This document shows positions 16,479 through 25,135 of a stretch of 64,000 nt of DNA, piece by piece. The DNA is from Amycolatopsis solani. GTDB taxonomy: Bacteria; Actinomycetota; Actinomycetes; Mycobacteriales; Pseudonocardiaceae. How positions within the stretch are numbered: the stretch's first letter is position 1; the number at the start of each line of letters is the position of its first letter. The position numbers and the translations under genes were made by a program. Location of the stretch: NCBI RefSeq assembly GCF_033441515.1, contig NZ_JAWQJT010000003.1, forward strand, positions 2,108,001 to 2,172,000. Reading direction: 5' to 3'. The notes beneath the pieces are model-generated. The model had not been told where the DNA came from, did no database searches, and saw only the letters and a program-made list of their open reading frames with translations.

Positions 16479-17135
16479 TCAGGCCGCGAAGTCGGTGAGG
16501 CCGTCGCTGCAGGACTTCAGGTCCGGCTTGGCGGTCGTGTAGTTGGCGACGCAGACCTTGTAGAAGACCCAGCCGCCGTGCGGGATCGAGACGGCCTTGT
16601 CGACCTTCGTGCCCTCGCCACCGGAGTTCCAGACGTAGAACGGCCCGGCGCCGCCCTTGAGCCAGTAGGCGACGACGGCCGAGTAGCCGTCGGCGTTCGT
16701 GTCGTAGACCAGGAAGTGCGAGTCGGACGAGCGGTACTGCCCCTCGCCGGCGCAGGCGTCCGCGCACTGGGCGCTGCCCGTGCCGACCCCGCAGTCCGGC
16801 GCGATCCGCGTGTCCGAACCGGTGTAGACGTAGGTGTCCGAGATGTACCCGCCGAGCGCGGGCACGTAGTCCCAGAGCGTGCTGGTGCCGTAGGTCCCGG
16901 TCACCGAGGTCCCGGTGACCTGGCAGTCGATGGCCACGGTCGCGCCGTTCGCGACGGTCTTGACGGCCGTGGCGCTCGCGGTCGGCGCCCGGCGGACGTT
17001 GAGCGGGTCGCCCGCGGTCTTCACGGTGCCGCTCGCCGCGGCGGACGCCTCGAACGCGCCGCCGACCGCGAGCGCGCCGACCGCCGCCACGACCACCCCG
17101 AGTCCGGCGATACGCCGGAGGTTCAAACGCTTCAT
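16479..17135 (-). CDS. small secreted SH3-domain protein
   Basis: 218 residues with a Sec signal (MKRLNLRRIAGLGVVVAAVGALAVGG). Residues about 35-120 are a bacterial SH3-like module (AGDPLNVRRAPTASATAVKTV ... TSTLWDYVPALGGYISDTYVYTG). The C-terminal part has several cysteines (CGVGTGSAQCADACAG) and a tail rich in aromatic residues. SH3b modules bind peptidoglycan peptides or other wall parts. The ATG at 17133-17135 was preferred because it directly precedes the basic/hydrophobic signal; an in-frame ATG at 17174 is possible. Its SH3 unit closely matches the one in the larger secreted protein at 20675-21898, on the far side of the AfsR-like gene. Confidence 0.7.
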   Translation of the reverse strand: MKRLNLRRIAGLGVVVAAVGALAVGGAFEASAAASGTVKTAGDPLNVRRAPTASATAVKTVANGATVAIDCQVTGTSVTGTYGTSTLWDYVPALGGYISDTYVYTGSDTRIAPDCGVGTGSAQCADACAGEGQYRSSDSHFLVYDTNADGYSAVVAYWLKGGAGPFYVWNSGGEGTKVDKAVSIPHGGWVFYKVCVANYTTAKPDLKSCSDGLTDFAA

Positions 17136-17257
17136 GGCGGGAGCGTGACCGCGGCCCGTACACGTCTCGTACAAAGCGCCGCCTCACGCGCACGCGCGCG
17201 CACAGACACTCCGAATGGATCTATCGCCCGAGGTCGGAGCGGTCATAGCATCCGGTC

Positions 17258-20194
17258 ATGGGGGAACTCATCGGGCAGGTTGAGACCACCTCGCTGACCA
17301 TCCGCGTCCTCGGCCCGCTGGAAGTCACCGCCGCCGGGCAGGTGGTCGCGCTGGGCGGGCCGAAGCCCCGGCTGCTGCTGGCCGCGCTGGCCCTGCAGCC
17401 GAACGTCGTCGTGTCCACCGACGTGCTGGTGGAGGTGCTGTGGCCGGAATCGGCGCCGCGGTCGGCGGCGGCGAACATCCGCACGTACGTCCATTCGCTG
17501 CGAAGACGCTTCGCCGAAATCGACCCCGGCCTCGGCGAGCGGATCAGCAGCCGCGCGTCCGGCTACCTGCTGACGGCGTCCCCGGCCGAACTGGACCACC
17601 TCGCCTTCGCCGCGTTGGCCGGCGAAGCGCAGGAAGAGCTCGATCACGACCGCGCCGAGAGCGCTCTCAAACTCCTCGACCGGGCCGACGCGCTGTGGCG
17701 CGGTGAAGTCCTCGAAGGACTCCCGCACGACCACAGCTGGGGAGCGACCGTCGCCCGGCTCGCCGAACTCCGGCTTTCGGTGCAGGAACAGCGCCTGCGC
17801 GCGCGGATCGGCCTCGGCCGCTGCGGCGAGGCCGTCGCCGAGCTGCGCGGCCTGGTCACCGAACACCCGCTGCGCGAAGAGCTCTGGGCGCAGCTGATCG
17901 TCGCGTTGCGCGCCGCGGGCCGGACCGCGGACGCGATCGAGGCGTACGAGTCGGCCGAGCGCGTCCTGCGCGAAGAACTCGGGGCCGAACCGGGTGCCCG
18001 GCTGCGCGAGCTGCGCGCGACGCTGGTGCCGGAGACCGTCCTCGCCCCGCGCCTGGCCGACGTCGCCCCGGTCTGCCAGCTGCCGCTCGACCTGCCGGAC
18101 TTCACCGGCCGCGACGACGTCATCGGCGAAGTCACCGCCTTGATGCGGGAACGGGCCGCTTCCGGCACCCCCGCCGTGATCGTGCTTTCGGGCGCGCCCG
18201 GGGTCGGGAAGTCGGCGGTCGCCGTCCGGGTCGCGCACGCGGTCCGCGAGGAGTTCGCCGACGGCCAGCTGCACGTCGACCTGGCCGGCACGTCGTCGTC
18301 GCCGCGGGCGCCGATGGGTGTGCTCGCCGAGCTGCTGCACGCGCTCGGCGTCCCGGACGCGGGCCTGCCGCGGGAACCGGCCGAACGGTCGGCGCTGCTG
18401 CGGTCGCGATTGGCCGGGCGGCGGATGTGCATCGTGCTCGACGACGCCGGGAGCGCCGCCCAGGTCCGGCCGCTGCTGCCCGGGGCCGGCGCGTGCGCGG
18501 TACTGGTGACCAGCCGGCTCCGGCTGCCCGGGCTGGCCGGCGCGAAGGCGGTCGACGTCGACCTGCTGCCCGAGGCCGAGGCCGCGCGGCTGCTGCAGGG
18601 CATCGTGGGCGCCGAGCGGGTGGCCGCCGAACCGGAGAGCGCGGCGGCGATCCTGCGCCAGTGCGGGCACCTGCCGCTGGCGATCCGGGTGGCCGGCGCG
18701 AAGCTGACGCACCGGCCGGGCTGGACGCTGCGGCTGCTGGCCGACCGGCTGCGCGACGAGCACCGGCGGCTGGACGAACTGCGCGTCGGCGACCTCGCCG
18801 TGCGGGCGAGCGTGACGCTGTCCTACGACCTGCTGCCGATGTCCGCGGCCACCGCGTTCCGCGGGCTCGGGCTGCTCGGGCCGGTCCAGTTCCCGCCGTG
18901 GGCGGTCGCGGCCGTGCTCGGCCGCCGTGACGCCGAGGACGTGCTCGACGTGCTGGTCGACGGCCACCTCGTCGAGCTCGTCGGCTCCGATTCGGCGGGT
19001 CAGCCGCGGTACCGGCTCCACGACCTGCTGCGCGTGTACGCGGTGGAGCTGGCGTCGCAGAGCGATGCGGAAAAGACGCGGGCTTCGCTGCGCCGGGTCC
19101 TCACCGGTTATCTCGGGCTGGCCCTCGAAGCCGCGCGCCGGATGCCGCTGCACTTCTTCGGCAGGTACCGCGACGAAGAGCTGCCGTGCCCGCCGGTGCC
19201 CGCCGACGTCCTGCCCGACGACCCGGCGGCGTGGTTCGCGGCCGAACGGCACACCAGCGTCGCGGCGGTCTCCCTGGCCGCGGAGAACGGCTTCGACGAC
19301 CTGGCATGGCAGCTGGCGTCGGCGCTGACGCCGTACTTCGACCTGCGCGGCCACCAGGACGACTGGCACAGCACGCACCTGATCGCGCTGGCCGCGGCCC
19401 GCCGGACGGGCTCGCTGCGCGCGGAGGCGATCGTCCAGCGCAACCTCGGGCAGTACCTGCTCTACCAGGACGAATACGCCGGTTCGCGGGTGGCGTTCGA
19501 GGAGTCCCGGGCGTTGTTCGAGCGGGTCGGCGACGCGCAGGGGGTCGGCATCGCGCTGACCGGGCTCGCCACGATCCTGCGCATCGAGGGCGAGGACGAC
19601 CGCGCGCTCGACCACTGCCACGAGGCCCTGAAGTTGTTCGCGGAAGCGGACGACCCGCACGGCGAAGCGGTGGCGCGCATCGGCGCGGGCGCGGTCTGGA
19701 TGTCCCGAGGCTGCTACGCGGCGGCGAAGCGCTGGTTCACCGACGCACTGGAGCTGTCGGCGTCGATCGGCGACCGGCACCGCGAGGCGCACGCGTTCAA
19801 GCGCCTGGGCCTGCTGTTCCAGCACCAGGGCAACCTGGCGGCGGCCCGCGAGCACGTCGACCGCGCGATCGCGATCTTCACCGACCTCGGCGACGACCAC
19901 TGCGTGGGCTACGCGAACCAGAACCTCGGCGAGCTGTGCCTGCACAGCGGCGACTTCGCGCACGCGCAGCTGCTGCTGGTCAACTCCCTGTCGGTGCACC
20001 GCCGCAACGGCGACCGGCGGTCGGAGGCGGAGGTCTCGCAGCTGCTCGGGGAGCTGCACCGGGCGCTTTCGCAGCCGGAGCGGTCCCGGGACTATTCCGA
20101 GCGCGCGCTGGCGATCTGGCGCGAGCTGTCCTCGTCCCGCCCGGCGCCGGCTCCCGCCGTTCCCACCGAGCCCCCGCACATCGTTTCGGCCTGA
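17258..20194 (+). CDS. AfsR/SARP-type regulator (BTAD, NB-ARC, TPR)
   Basis: 978 residues. Order: OmpR-like winged helix (about 12-95; LTIRVLGPLEV... RSAAANIRTYVHSLRRR), bacterial transcriptional activation domain (about 100-250), an AAA/NB-ARC STAND ATPase with the P-loop GAPGVGKS at 312-319 and CIVLDDAG as Walker B, then tetratricopeptide repeats to the end (FRGLGLLGPVQFPPWAV, then repeated A-L-G-R/H helices). AfsR-like proteins activate secondary metabolism or nutrient-response genes after ATP-dependent oligomerisation. It is the same size as classical AfsR (about 990). Flanking genes are secreted SH3 proteins, not a biosynthetic cluster, so it probably acts on a distant regulon or on those neighbours. 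The opposite strand carries a long open shadow frame only. Confidence 0.9.
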   Translation: MGELIGQVETTSLTIRVLGPLEVTAAGQVVALGGPKPRLLLAALALQPNVVVSTDVLVEVLWPESAPRSAAANIRTYVHSLRRRFAEIDPGLGERISSRASGYLLTASPAELDHLAFAALAGEAQEELDHDRAESALKLLDRADALWRGEVLEGLPHDHSWGATVARLAELRLSVQEQRLRARIGLGRCGEAVAELRGLVTEHPLREELWAQLIVALRAAGRTADAIEAYESAERVLREELGAEPGARLRELRATLVPETVLAPRLADVAPVCQLPLDLPDFTGRDDVIGEVTALMRERAASGTPAVIVLSGAPGVGKSAVAVRVAHAVREEFADGQLHVDLAGTSSSPRAPMGVLAELLHALGVPDAGLPREPAERSALLRSRLAGRRMCIVLDDAGSAAQVRPLLPGAGACAVLVTSRLRLPGLAGAKAVDVDLLPEAEAARLLQGIVGAERVAAEPESAAAILRQCGHLPLAIRVAGAKLTHRPGWTLRLLADRLRDEHRRLDELRVGDLAVRASVTLSYDLLPMSAATAFRGLGLLGPVQFPPWAVAAVLGRRDAEDVLDVLVDGHLVELVGSDSAGQPRYRLHDLLRVYAVELASQSDAEKTRASLRRVLTGYLGLALEAARRMPLHFFGRYRDEELPCPPVPADVLPDDPAAWFAAERHTSVAAVSLAAENGFDDLAWQLASALTPYFDLRGHQDDWHSTHLIALAAARRTGSLRAEAIVQRNLGQYLLYQDEYAGSRVAFEESRALFERVGDAQGVGIALTGLATILRIEGEDDRALDHCHEALKLFAEADDPHGEAVARIGAGAVWMSRGCYAAAKRWFTDALELSASIGDRHREAHAFKRLGLLFQHQGNLAAAREHVDRAIAIFTDLGDDHCVGYANQNLGELCLHSGDFAHAQLLLVNSLSVHRRNGDRRSEAEVSQLLGELHRALSQPERSRDYSERALAIWRELSSSRPAPAPAVPTEPPHIVSA

Positions 20195-20674
20195 CGCGCG
20201 GGTTTTGCCGGGCCACCGGCGGCCCTGACCTCGCGGCGGCGAGCCCGGCCGAAGGTCGCGAATGACTCATTCGGGACCCCGGAGGTCCCCAATGACCCAT
20301 TCGCGACACCACAGCAGCCGGCACCACCCGACCTCACCGGCAACACCGGCCCGAGAGCGTCATGAACGGGTCGTTCACCGCGCCGGACGACAGGGTCCCA
20401 GCAAAGTCGCGGCAGCTCGCTCCGCAGCGGCTTCGCCGACGTCTTGAATGACTCATTCAGGTCTCCGGACGTCCTGAATGACTCATTCAAGACGCCGCAG
20501 GCCCGTCCGGCGCCACTCGCCACGGCCGGAGCCCTGTGCCCGACGACATGAATGAGTCATTCACGACACTTCGCGGGCCGCACAAAGGCGTGGCTGTGCT
20601 TGTACGGATCATGTACGCCGCCCCGCCAGTCTTTCGCCACGTTCGAGTGAACAGGTGCGAAGGGAGAACCGGGG
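20195..20674. other. 480-bp intergenic region packed with palindromic repeats
   Basis: There is no credible gene here. The first 65 bases continue the coding-like composition after the AfsR stop. Six TGAATGASTCATTCA-type palindromes fill 20260-20563 (listed separately). A promoter for the SH3 protein gene must lie in the last 110 bases, which end in the ribosome site GAAGGGAGAA. I could not identify a convincing -35/-10 pair. Confidence 0.6.
20260..20563. repeat. six copies of a TGAATGASTCATTCA palindrome
   Basis: Copies lie at 20260-20272, 20291-20302, 20363-20377 (divergent, TGAACGGGTCGTTCA), 20445-20459, 20475-20489 and 20549-20563. Each is an imperfect or perfect 13-15 bp palindrome centred on C or G. 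Copies 1+2 and 4+5 are themselves arranged as larger inverted repeats with CCGGA in the middle. Spacing is irregular, so this is not a CRISPR array. Confidence 0.85.
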
Positions 20675-21898
20675 ATGATCCGGATCAGGAAGGCCGGCCG
20701 CGTGACCGCGGTGGTTCTGGCCGCGGGGGCGGTGACGGCGCTGGCCGGAGCCCCCGCCCAGGCCGCGACGAAGACCGGCGGCGCGAGCTGGACCGCCGAT
20801 ATGTCCACTGTGGACACCGACGACGTCAACGTCGCCGCGGCCGGGGGAACGCTGACGCTGGCCGATGCCGCGTGGCACAGAACCGCGCGGGTTTTCGCCG
20901 GCAGTGAAGGCAGTCTCACCACCGCCGAGCACGCGCTCGGCTCGGCCGCCAACCGCGTCAGCGCGGAGCTGACCGCCGACACGCCGAAGGGGACGTCGAT
21001 CGACGTCGACGTCCGCGGCCGGACCGGGGTGAACGACTGGACCGAGTGGACGCCCGCGGGCACCACGCTCAAGAGCGCCGTCAGTTCCGTGCAGGTGCGC
21101 ATCAGCCTGCACAGCACCACCGACGGCGTCCGTCCGTCGGTGCGGAACGTCAAGCTCAGCGCGGACAACGCGCCCCAGGTCAACGCGCTGGCCGAGACCG
21201 CCGCGCTGACGTACAAGGTCTACGGCACCCGCGAGGGCCTGATCGGCGGCACCACCGCGAACGGCCACGTCATCACCAGCCGGGACCACTTCGTCGCGCT
21301 GCCGTCCGGGAAGGGCCTGTCCGGCAAGGGATCCGGCACCTACTCCGTGCGCGTCTGCCGCACCGACGGCAGCAAGTGCGAGTACGCGCCGGTGTGGGAC
21401 GTCGGCCCGTGGAACGAGCAGGACGACTACTGGAACCCGGCGTCGGTCCGGACCAAGTTCAAGGACCTGCCGCAGGGCCAGCCCGAGGCGTACGCCGCCT
21501 ACTACAACGGGTACAACGGCGGCAAGAGCGGCCTCGGCTACAAGGTGGCGAACCCGGCCGGCATCGACCTCGCCGACGGCGTGTTCTGGGACGGCCTCGG
21601 CATGTCCGACAACGGCAACGTGAACGTCACCTACCTGTGGACCGGCTCCGGCCCGACCGGTGTCGTCAGCACCGCGGGCGACCCGATGAACGTCCGGGCG
21701 AGCGCGAGCACCTCGGCCGCCGTCAAGGGGCTCGCGGCGAACTACGCCAAGGTGAACATCGAGTGCTACGTCGAGGGCGACACCGTCACCGGCAAGTTCG
21801 GCACCAGCAACATCTGGGACCGCATCGGCCCGGGTCACTACGTGTCGGACACCTACCTGCAGACCGGCTCCGACCTCCCGGTGGCGCCGAAGTGCTGA
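20675..21898 (+). CDS. secreted protein with C-terminal SH3 domain
   Basis: 407 residues with a Sec signal ending at APAQA. After an N-terminal domain of about 150 residues with a beta-sandwich look (FAGSEGSLTTAEHAL... WTEWTPAGTTLKSAVSSVQVRIS), a middle domain runs about 185-310 (ITSRDHFVALP, VCRTDGSKCEYAPVWDVGPWNEQDDYWNP), then an SH3-like module (about 335-405; AGDPMNVRASASTSAAVKGL... YVSDTYLQTGSDLP). The middle domain resembles uncharacterised secreted actinobacterial proteins; I do not assign an activity. The SH3 part should hold it at the cell wall. Its close counterpart is at 16479-17135. A terminator follows at 21960. Confidence 0.65.
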   Translation: MIRIRKAGRVTAVVLAAGAVTALAGAPAQAATKTGGASWTADMSTVDTDDVNVAAAGGTLTLADAAWHRTARVFAGSEGSLTTAEHALGSAANRVSAELTADTPKGTSIDVDVRGRTGVNDWTEWTPAGTTLKSAVSSVQVRISLHSTTDGVRPSVRNVKLSADNAPQVNALAETAALTYKVYGTREGLIGGTTANGHVITSRDHFVALPSGKGLSGKGSGTYSVRVCRTDGSKCEYAPVWDVGPWNEQDDYWNPASVRTKFKDLPQGQPEAYAAYYNGYNGGKSGLGYKVANPAGIDLADGVFWDGLGMSDNGNVNVTYLWTGSGPTGVVSTAGDPMNVRASASTSAAVKGLAANYAKVNIECYVEGDTVTGKFGTSNIWDRIGPGHYVSDTYLQTGSDLPVAPKC

Positions 21899-21959
21899 AG
21901 CCCGGCTCGAGTGAGCCTCGATCATCGCGTGGTTGACTGCCCTCACCCCCGCGATAACA

Positions 21960-21992
21960 GCGAAGGCCCGGTGTCCCCCACCGGGCCTTCGC
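21960..21992 (+). terminator. intrinsic terminator after the SH3 protein gene
   Basis: A 14-bp perfect stem (arm GCGAAGGCCCGGTG at 21960-21973 with 21979-21992), loop TCCCC, followed by CCTTTTCT. A textbook stem plus T-rich tail on the plus strand, 62 bp after the stop codon. Confidence 0.85.
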
Positions 21993-22122
21993 CCTTTTCT
22001 CCGCCATTCCGCTCACCGGGACATCAATTCACCAGCGTGAATGCGAGTCCGCCGGGTGTACAACGCCGGGGTGACCGTGTAAAAATTCCGGGCACTTTCC
22101 CCACACGGAATGGCGGTCCCCT

Positions 22123-23352
22123 GTGAGCGTTTCCCGGAGAACCCTGCTGACCACCGCGGCCGGTGCCGCGGTGGCCGCGAGCACTTCGACCCCGGCTTCC
22201 GCGGCCACGCCCGAACCTTCCGACCTCGCCACGACGATCCGGACGCTCCGCCAAGCGGCCGATTACGCGGTGGCCAAGCTGCGCGCGGTGGCCCCCGGCG
22301 TCACCGCGTTCCCGGTCGGCACGAAGTTCGAGAAATGGACCTTTTCGCAGAACGGCGACTGGGTCGGCGGATTCTGGCCCGGTCAGTTGTGGCTGGCCTG
22401 GCTGCACACCGGCGAGGAACAATTCAAGACCCTCGCGCTGGCGTCCGCGGAAAAGCTCGCGCCACGCCAGAACGACACCGGAACGCACGACCTGGGCTTC
22501 CTCTTCTACCCCTCGTGGGTGACCGCGTGGCGGCTCACCGGCGAGGAGAAGTGGCGCGCGGGCGCGATCCAGGCCGCGTTGTCGCTCAGCAAGCGGTACA
22601 ACCCGGCCGGGAAGTTCATCCGGGCCTGGGGTTCGCTGACCGACCCGAACAACGCCGGCCGCGTCATCATGGACACGATGATGAACCTGGACCTGCTGGC
22701 GTTCGCGAGCACGCAGACCGGGGACCCGAAGTACCTGGACATCGCGGTCGCGCACGCGAAGACCGCGCAGCAGAACTTCCTCCGCCCGGACGGTTCGACA
22801 CCGCACGTGTTCGACTTCGACCCGGTCACCGGCGCGCCGATCGGGCCGAACACCGTGCAGGGCTACAGCCCGGCGTCGTGCTGGTCGCGCGGGCAGGCGT
22901 GGGGCGTCTACGGCTTCACGACGATCCACCGGCGCACCGGGGACGCGGAGTTCCTGACCACGGCCCGCCGCCTCGCGGACTACGCGCTGTCGCAGCTGAC
23001 CGCCGACCACGTGCCGGTGTGGGACTACCTGGCGCCGCAGGCCCCCGACGACGTCAAGGACGCCTCCGCCGGCGTGATCATGGCGTGCGGCCTGCTGGAC
23101 CTGGCCGAGCTCACGCACCGGCCGCGGTACCGGGACAGCGCGCTGCGGATCCTGACCGCGGTGTCGCGGACGTGCCTGACGACGAAGTCCGCCCGCGCCG
23201 ACGCGACCGTCGCCCGCTGCACCCGCAACCGCCCGGCCGAGGACGGCGTCGAGGTCTCGCTCCCCTACGCCGACTACTACCTGCTGGAGGGCATCCTGCG
23301 GGTGCTCGACCGGCACAAGGTCGACCGAGCGGTCGACCTTTCGAGCGTGTAG
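22123..23352 (+). CDS. exported GH88 unsaturated glucuronyl hydrolase
   Basis: 409 residues from a GTG start; the N-terminus is a Tat signal (SRRTLLTTAAGAAVAAS). The (alpha/alpha)6 barrel matches GH88: DWVGGFWPGQLWLAWL, THDLGFLFY with the first catalytic-position Asp, RVIMDTMMNLDLLAF with the second, SPASCWSRGQAWGVYGF, and YADYYLLEGILRVL at the end. GH88 enzymes hydrate the 4,5-unsaturated uronic acid left by polysaccharide lyases on glycosaminoglycans, gellan or ulvan-type chains. No strong ribosome site precedes the GTG, so the start is less certain. It is the second of three lyase-product hydrolases in the window, consistent with a plant polysaccharide lifestyle. Confidence 0.8.
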   Translation: MSVSRRTLLTTAAGAAVAASTSTPASAATPEPSDLATTIRTLRQAADYAVAKLRAVAPGVTAFPVGTKFEKWTFSQNGDWVGGFWPGQLWLAWLHTGEEQFKTLALASAEKLAPRQNDTGTHDLGFLFYPSWVTAWRLTGEEKWRAGAIQAALSLSKRYNPAGKFIRAWGSLTDPNNAGRVIMDTMMNLDLLAFASTQTGDPKYLDIAVAHAKTAQQNFLRPDGSTPHVFDFDPVTGAPIGPNTVQGYSPASCWSRGQAWGVYGFTTIHRRTGDAEFLTTARRLADYALSQLTADHVPVWDYLAPQAPDDVKDASAGVIMACGLLDLAELTHRPRYRDSALRILTAVSRTCLTTKSARADATVARCTRNRPAEDGVEVSLPYADYYLLEGILRVLDRHKVDRAVDLSSV

Positions 23353-23355
23353 CCG

Positions 23356-23385
23356 CGTCCGGGGAGGCCGCCACCTCCCCGGACG
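23356..23385. terminator. bidirectional terminator between GH88 and DUF4396 genes
   Basis: A 12-bp perfect stem (arm CGTCCGGGGAGG at 23356-23367 with 23374-23385) and loop CCGCCA, immediately after the GH88 stop and before the convergent DUF4396 stop at 23391. On the plus strand GCTTT follows. Confidence 0.8.
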
Positions 23386-23390
23386 TGCTT

Positions 23391-23846
23391 TCAGTGCTGG
23401 TGGTGCGCGTGCACCTTGGCGTGGCCGAGACCGCGCCCGATCATCCACTTGTTGACCGGCACCGTGACGACGAACGCGATCGCCAGCGACAGCGCCAAGG
23501 CCAGCCAGAACAGGAAGCTGGCCAGGCCGGCGTCCATCGCCCCGGGAATCGCCACGACCACGGTGTTGTCGATCAGCTCCATGACGGCGATCGACACGGT
23601 GTCCGCGGCCAGCGCGACCTTGAACGCCGCCGGCAGGTTCAGCCCCGACTTCAGGACGCCCCGCATGGTCAGGCCGTAGCCGAAGACGAAGGCCAGCACG
23701 ATCGACAGCACCACGGTCGCCGCGTTGTGCAGGCCGAACGCCGTCCCCAGCACCATGCCGAGCACCTCACCGATGGCGCAGCCGGTCAGGCAGTGGAGAG
23801 TCGCCTGGATCGCCGTCGCCCACGAAGCCCCGCGCTGTTCGTTCAT
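23391..23846 (-). CDS. DUF4396-like small membrane protein, probably metal-linked
   Basis: 151 residues with four probable transmembrane segments (GEVLGMVLGTAFGL, TVVLSIVLAFVFGYG, an amphipathic middle, and FLFWLALALSLAIAFVVT). It has an early C-L-T-G-C pair (HCLTGCAIGE) and a His-rich tail (HAKVHAHHQH), both suited to binding soft metals. Family members often sit beside heavy-metal genes. The ATG at 23846 is 11 bp from a G5/C5 palindrome of the CsoR operator type (see 23858), so copper- or other metal-responsive derepression is likely. The actual cargo and direction of transport are unknown. Upstream in-frame codons exist but have no membrane or ribosome-site support. Confidence 0.7.
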   Translation of the reverse strand: MNEQRGASWATAIQATLHCLTGCAIGEVLGMVLGTAFGLHNAATVVLSIVLAFVFGYGLTMRGVLKSGLNLPAAFKVALAADTVSIAVMELIDNTVVVAIPGAMDAGLASFLFWLALALSLAIAFVVTVPVNKWMIGRGLGHAKVHAHHQH

Positions 23847-23857
23847 GGCGGCGACTA

Positions 23858-23872
23858 TACCCCCAGGGGGTA
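23858..23872 (-). promoter_or_regulatory. CsoR-like operator (TACCCCC-A-GGGGGTA)
   Basis: A perfect palindrome TACCCCC-A-GGGGGTA, flanked by TA on the left, 12-26 bp before the DUF4396 start. The central C5-N-G5 core with flanking TA steps is the hallmark of operators bound by copper-sensing CsoR-family repressors in actinobacteria. No csoR gene is in this window. Confidence 0.65.
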
Positions 23873-24118
23873 AGTCCCGCGAGTTCCGCGGGTCACACCT
23901 CGAGCGTCCGGCGAGGGGGGCACGGAAGGACAGACCGCCGTAGCCCAGCGTGACCGACACCGCCGACCAGGCGATCTTCTTCCGGTTCACCCCGGAGCAG
24001 AACTCACTTCCGTAACCCTTTGCGCACATCCCGTTGACCTCCGTTACGCGGGGCCTTACCGTTCGCCCTTGGTCTCCACCGGGCGCAGACCGTCCGAAAG
24101 TCGTGAGGAATGGGTGGG

Positions 24119-25135
24119 ATGCGAGGGCCGACGAAGACCTTCCGGCTGGTCGCGGCGATGGCGCTGGGGGCCGTGCTCGCGCTCGGGGGCTGCTCGGACC
24201 AGCTGGGCAGCGCGCCCGCGCCGGCCCCGACCCGGGTGGCGTTCGTCCCCAAGATCGGGGGCATCCCGTACTTCGAGGCGATGGACACCGGTGGGCAGGA
24301 AGCGGCGAAGCAGCTGGGCGTGACGTGGTCCACGAGCGCGCCGGCCAGCGTCGACCCGGCCGCCCAGGTGACCATCCTGCGCGAGCTGATCGCGAAGAAG
24401 GTCGACGTCATCGCCGTGGCGCCCAACGACCCGGCCGCGCTGGCCGGGGTCATCGGCGAGGCCAGGGCGAAGGGCATCCACGTCCTGACTTCGGACACCG
24501 ACGCGCCGGGTACGCAGCGTGAGGTGTTCGTCAACCAGGCCACCGCCAAGGGCGTCGGCACCGCGCTCGTCGACGCGCTGATGAAGAAGACCGGCGGCGC
24601 CGGCCAGTACGCGATCGTCTCCTGCGGCCCGGCCGCCGCGAACCTCAACGCGTGGATCGCGGTCCAGAAGGACTACGCGGCCACGCAGTACCCGAAGGCC
24701 CAGCTCGTCGAGACCGTGTACGCGGGCGAGGACGAAGCCACCGCGACGCACCTCGCCAAGGAGCTGATGGCCCGCCACCCCGGGCTGACCGGGCTGATCG
24801 GCGAGTGCACGACGTCGGCGCCGGGCGTCGCGAGGGCCGTGCGCGACGCGGAGAAGATCGGCCAGGTGTTCACCGTCGGCGTCGGGACGCCGCAGGCGAT
24901 CAAGCCGTTCCTGCTCGACGGTTCCTGCTCGCAGTCGGTGCTGTGGAACGTCGAATCGCTCGGCTACCTCACCGCGTGGACGGCGAAGCAGGTCGCCGAC
25001 GGCAAGCCGCTGCAGGCCGTCAACAAGGTGAGCCTGGAGTTGCCGGCGGTGAAGTTCGACGCCCCGTCGAAGACCGTCCTGCTGGGCGATCCGCTGCTCA
25101 TCACCGCCGACAACGTCGACCAGTTCAAGTACTAG
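24119..25135 (+). CDS. sugar-type ABC substrate-binding lipoprotein (orphan)
   Basis: 338 residues. ATG 24119 has GAGGA nine bases upstream and is preferred to the ATG at 24110. The signal ends in a lipobox (VLALGGC), so it is anchored to the membrane. The fold is periplasmic-binding type 1 of the RbsB/LsrB/RhaS class: VAFVPKIGGIPYFEAMDTGGQEAAKQLG, VDVIAVAPNDPAALAGVI, HVLTSDTDAPGTQREVFVNQ, LTGLIGECTTSAPGVARAV. The DTDAP/NQ segment resembles the rhamnose or autoinducer-2-binding branch. No ATPase or permease is adjacent, so it must borrow a transporter elsewhere or act as a sensor. Its stop abuts that of the convergent phytase-like gene without a gap. Confidence 0.8.
   Translation: MRGPTKTFRLVAAMALGAVLALGGCSDQLGSAPAPAPTRVAFVPKIGGIPYFEAMDTGGQEAAKQLGVTWSTSAPASVDPAAQVTILRELIAKKVDVIAVAPNDPAALAGVIGEARAKGIHVLTSDTDAPGTQREVFVNQATAKGVGTALVDALMKKTGGAGQYAIVSCGPAAANLNAWIAVQKDYAATQYPKAQLVETVYAGEDEATATHLAKELMARHPGLTGLIGECTTSAPGVARAVRDAEKIGQVFTVGVGTPQAIKPFLLDGSCSQSVLWNVESLGYLTAWTAKQVADGKPLQAVNKVSLELPAVKFDAPSKTVLLGDPLLITADNVDQFKY

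Noticed and set aside
17243..20179. Minus-strand frame of almost equal length opposite the AfsR-like gene
   Set aside because: No domain is recognisable and composition is shadow-like; the plus-strand frame has complete BTAD, NB-ARC and TPR features.
20260..20563. Possible CRISPR array
   Set aside because: Six short palindromes with irregular spacing of 18 to 68 bases and no cas genes.
23940..24020. Short plus-strand frame from GTG 23952 (about 21 codons) ahead of the sugar-binding lipoprotein
   Set aside because: No clear ribosome site, no recognisable sequence, and its length is expected by chance.
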